Under the pieces are notes generated by a model. The model saw only the letters and a list, made by a program, of their open reading frames with translations. It was not told where the DNA came from and ran no database searches. A stretch of 8,985 bases of DNA, taken from an uncultured Mucispirillum sp. GTDB lineage: Bacteria > Chrysiogenota > Deferribacteres > Deferribacterales > Mucispirillaceae. Every line of letters starts with the position of its first letter. Within the stretch, counting starts at the first letter, position 1. Location of the stretch: the NCBI GenBank assembly GCA_910586745.1, contig CAJUJZ010000092.1, forward strand, positions 1-8,985. The letters are read 5' to 3'. This document shows, piece after piece, positions 6,119 to 8,985 of this stretch. Both the position numbers and the translations under genes were made by a program.

Positions 6119-7608
6119 ATGCTGTTTAATTCTATTAATTTTTTAATATTTTTTCCAATAGTTACGCTGATTTATTTTTTAATCCCATACAGATTTAGAT
6201 ATATTTGGCTTTTGCTGGCAAGCTATTATTTTTATATGTCATGGAACCCTGTATATGCTTTATTAATGCTTACTTCAACTTTCATAACATATTTAAGTGG
6301 TATATTAATAGAGCATTCAGATAAAACGGGGGGGGGAATTCTCTTAGTTTAAAAAAGCTGTGGGTATCATTAAGTTTATTTTTAAACCTTTCAATACTAT
6401 TTTTCTTTAAATATTTTTACTTTGCAGTAGATAATATAAATATTTTATTATCATCACTGCATATTCAGCTTATTCAGCCAAAATTTGATATAATACTGCC
6501 AGTAGGAATATCCTTTTATACCTTTCAGGCATTAAGTTACACAATAGATATATATCGTAAAGAAGTATATGCAGAGCGAAACTTTTTAAAATATGCACTA
6601 TTTGTATCCTTTTTTCCGCAGCTTGTAGCAGGCCCTATTGAAAGAAGTAAAAATTTATTAGTTCAGGTCAGCCAAAAACACACTTTTAATTATGAAAGAA
6701 TGCGGGACGGTTTGCTTTTAATGCTGTTTGGATATTTTTTAAAAATGGTAATAGCAGACAGGGCAGCCATATTAGTCAACTTTGTATTTGAAAATTATGA
6801 GGCATATTCAGGGCTTGAAATTGCAGTAGCAGCAGTGTTTTTTGCAGTGCAGATATACGGTGATTTTGCAGGGTATTCATCAATTGCAATAGGGGCAGCC
6901 TGGGTAATGGGTTTTAAACTTATGCAGAACTTTAATCATCCATATTTTGCATTAAATATACAAGATTTTTGGAGAAGATGGCATATATCACTATCCAGCT
7001 GGTTTAGAGATTATGTATATATTCCCCTTGGCGGCAGCAGATGTTCAAACTTAAAAAAATATAGAAATACAGCCATAGTATTTTTGATAAGCGGCTTATG
7101 GCATGGAGCCAGCTGGACATATATAGTCTGGGGAGCATTACATGGCATTTATCAAATAACAGGTGATTTAATAAAACCATTTAGACATAAGCTGGAAACA
7201 ATATTAAAAATAAATACAACCTGTTTTAGTTACAGATTATTCAATATAATAATAACTTTTATATTAGTGGATTTTGCCTGGATATTTTTCCGTGCACCAG
7301 ATATCAGCACAGCATTTATCATGATAAAGCAAATGTTTAGTATATGGAATCCATGGATATTTTTTGACAACTCATTATATGAAATGGGCTTAGACAGAAA
7401 AGATTTCTGGGTATTGTGCTTTTCTGTTCTGATATTATGGCTGGTATCTTTTATGCAGGAAAGAGGTATAAAGATACGAGAAAAACTTGCAAAACAGAAT
7501 TTATTGTTTAGATGGATAATATATTATGCAGTAATAATATTCATAATAGTTTTTGGTATATATGGACCAAATTATGATGCAAGTCAGTTTATATATTTTC
7601 AGTTTTAG
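6119..7608 (+). CDS. MBOAT O-acyltransferase (AlgI/PatA-like), frameshifted at a poly-G tract
   Basis: This is a multi-pass membrane enzyme of the family that moves acyl (often acetyl) groups across the membrane onto extracytoplasmic polymers such as alginate, peptidoglycan or capsule. As written, translation from 6119 stops at 6350-6352 after 77 residues. The frame beginning at 6337 then continues uninterrupted to the TAG at 7606-7608. One extra G in the run at 6328-6336 joins the two into 496 residues, and two fewer give 495; both are normal family lengths. In the joined numbering, membrane segments start at about residue 7. LPVGISFYTFQ lies at 127-137 and LVAGPIER at 169-176. FWRRWHISLSSWFRDY contains His289, and GLWHGASW contains His329, the position of the catalytic His of AlgI-type enzymes. 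The second half is undamaged, with no other stop, which argues against ordinary decay and for a reversible switch. The next gene begins 9 nt later. The substrate cannot be read. Confidence 0.9.
6328..6336 (+). repeat. Poly-G tract (nine G) in the MBOAT coding region
   Basis: Nine consecutive G residues lie within a gene that otherwise has few G runs, in a genome of about 30% GC. The reading frame breaks exactly here and nowhere else. Length changes by slipped-strand mispairing would toggle the frame: with nine G the product is truncated, while seven or ten restore it. The tract encodes Gly residues in a loop after the first membrane segments, where a change in Gly number would be tolerated. 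Confidence 0.92.
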
Positions 7609-7617
7609 TGGTGGAAT

Positions 7618-8985
7618 ATGAAAAAAATAATATTAACAGTAATTTTTATTATTATATCATTTTTTATTATCTCTAAATATAATGAAATTATTACACCTAA
7701 AATCAGAGGAAATGTTTCAAAAGTGATGAAAAATGAAAATCATATTGATATATTTTTTGTAGGTAATAGTTCAATAAACTGGTCATTATCCCCTATGTAT
7801 ATTTGGGATAAATTTGGTGTTGCATCTTATAATCGTGGGGTGGAGCAGCAATCTGTATCTCATGGTTTATCTGTTGTTAAAGAAATTTATAAATATTATA
7901 AACCAAAACTAATTATTGTAGATATTTTATTTTTAACATATCCAGTAAATAAACCTCTTACATATAGTCATATTGCAGTTATGCATAAAAATATTAATAA
8001 ACTAACTGCTTATAATGATACAATATCATACATTAAAGCATTAGATAATAAAACCATCATTATAGATGAATGGAAAAATATTAATACAATTGCAAAATTT
8101 CATAATCGCTGGAAAGAGTTAAAGCAAGATGATTTTACTGATAAAGATTACTTTAAAGGGTATTATTTAAATCATAACATTCGCCCTTTAAATACACCAA
8201 ATATAGACTATAAAAAAGAAAGAGAAGTTCCAAAGCCAGCTATGGATATAATTAGAGAAATGGTAAAAACAGCTAATCAAAATAACAGTAAAATTTTATT
8301 TGTTCGCATGCCTAATGCTAATCATAGAAGTGATTTATCTGCAAATTATTTTGAAAAAACTGCAATGCAGGAAGGATGGGATTTTATAGATTTAAAAAAG
8401 AAATGGCAGGAATTAGGGATTGATTACAGTAGAGATTTTGAATCAGCTAATCATGCTAATTTATTTGGCTCAGCAAAGGTTATGGATAAGCTTATACCTG
8501 CTGTTATGGAAAAATATGGTATAGAAAGCCGAAAAAATGATATTAAATATAATAACTGGAATAGAGATTATGTAAAATATTCTAGAGATGTTAATAAAAA
8601 ATTATTATTAACAGCAATTTCTTTTACTGACTGGCTGTCTTTATCTCAATATGATAACTATACTATGATAATATCCAGCAGAGGCGATAATGTATTGAAT
8701 ATACTTCCACAGGGTATGAAAGATAAATTTAAATCACTGGGGCTTAATAAGTTTGAAACAGATAAAAAAAATCAAAAGTATGCAGCCATAATAGATAATG
8801 GAAAAATATTTTTTGAAGAAATATCAGATACAAAAGTTGAATATCGTGGTAGAATGAAAAACATAGTAAATTTAACTGTTTCATCAGAAAATAAAAAATC
8901 AATAATAAATGTAAGCGGAAAACCAAGAAGTAAAAATAAATATGGCTTAAATTTTGTTATATATGATAAAGTAAACAGAGAAATA
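7618..8985 (+). CDS. Membrane-anchored SGNH/DltD-like protein with ILEI/FAM3-like C-terminal region (partial)
   Basis: The frame is open for 456 codons from the ATG at 7618 and runs off the window. Residues 4-19 form an uncleaved-looking signal anchor after Lys2-Lys3, which puts the rest outside the inner membrane. The SGNH-like domain (about 40-300) begins with DIFFVGNSSINWSLSP (44-59). This is the G-x-S-x block I of the DltD/AlgJ/DHHW type, with Ser51 or Ser52 as the likely nucleophile. It ends with NHANLFGSAK (278-287), where His279 is the expected catalytic His. The usual Asp three residues before that His is Ser276, so the triad looks altered. Residues about 345-404 (MIISSRGDN, then KSLGLNKF, then YAAIIDNGKIFFEE) and the start of a second copy, GLNFVIYD (443-450), resemble the ILEI/FAM3/PANDER fold, known to bind sugars in POMGNT1. 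The gene follows the MBOAT after 9 nt, with GGTGG at 7610-7614, so the two probably act together on a surface glycan. The SGNH call is firmer than the ILEI call. Confidence 0.75.
   Translation, partial: MKKIILTVIFIIISFFIISKYNEIITPKIRGNVSKVMKNENHIDIFFVGNSSINWSLSPMYIWDKFGVASYNRGVEQQSVSHGLSVVKEIYKYYKPKLIIVDILFLTYPVNKPLTYSHIAVMHKNINKLTAYNDTISYIKALDNKTIIIDEWKNINTIAKFHNRWKELKQDDFTDKDYFKGYYLNHNIRPLNTPNIDYKKEREVPKPAMDIIREMVKTANQNNSKILFVRMPNANHRSDLSANYFEKTAMQEGWDFIDLKKKWQELGIDYSRDFESANHANLFGSAKVMDKLIPAVMEKYGIESRKNDIKYNNWNRDYVKYSRDVNKKLLLTAISFTDWLSLSQYDNYTMIISSRGDNVLNILPQGMKDKFKSLGLNKFETDKKNQKYAAIIDNGKIFFEEISDTKVEYRGRMKNIVNLTVSSENKKSIINVSGKPRSKNKYGLNFVIYDKVNREI

Noticed and set aside
6320..6352. Programmed ribosomal frameshifting as the explanation for the MBOAT frame break
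   Set aside because: A pure G run is not a classic slippery heptamer for A/T-rich genes, and no obvious stimulatory structure follows. Variable tract length is the simpler explanation.
8744..8926. 60-codon - strand frame
   Set aside because: It is antisense to the SGNH-like gene, Phe/Leu-rich as expected from reversed A-rich coding DNA, with no motif support.

Overview
The window is very AT-rich (roughly 30% GC by eye). It reads like a chromosomal segment of a Gram-negative, probably anaerobic or microaerophilic and host-associated bacterium. The evidence is a lipoprotein with a classic lipobox and Ser at +2, an anaerobe-style short ThiC, an atypical 2-Cys thiol peroxidase, and a membrane O-acyltransferase gene containing a pure G-tract. 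I cannot name the species. The tRNA has no encoded CCA, and the style would fit Deferribacteres (Mucispirillum-like), Brachyspira or Campylobacterota; this is a guess, not an identification.

Left part (1-1535, + strand): the 3' end of an IS1595-family transposase that seems to have lost its catalytic Glu. A putative promoter follows immediately and serves a two-repeat lipoprotein of unknown function (328-1296). Next come an A/T-only inverted repeat, a strong promoter, a perfect palindrome, tRNA-Leu(UAA) at 1417-1501 and its terminator.

Middle part (1812-4937, - strand): a probable two-gene transcription unit. A TTGAAA-17-TATTAT promoter drives a medium-chain-type acyl-CoA synthetase (3214-4866), followed 86 nt later by a ThiC-family radical SAM enzyme (1862-3127) and a strong hairpin terminator. 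I see no TPP riboswitch. The divergent tpx gene (5106-5609, + strand) follows, with its own terminator.

Right part (6065-8985, + strand): a TTGACA-17-TATATT promoter drives a surface-glycan acylation pair. The first gene is an AlgI/PatA/DltB-type MBOAT O-acyltransferase (6119-7608), interrupted in this copy by a run of nine G residues. Gaining one G, or losing two, restores a single 496- or 495-residue protein. The second gene starts 9 nt later. It encodes a membrane-anchored SGNH/DltD-like protein (7618 to the window edge, at least 456 aa) whose C-terminal part resembles the ILEI/FAM3 carbohydrate-binding fold. The most notable hypothesis is a phase-variable ON/OFF switch, here OFF, for acyl decoration of a cell-surface polymer, coupled to an unusual SGNH-ILEI partner.
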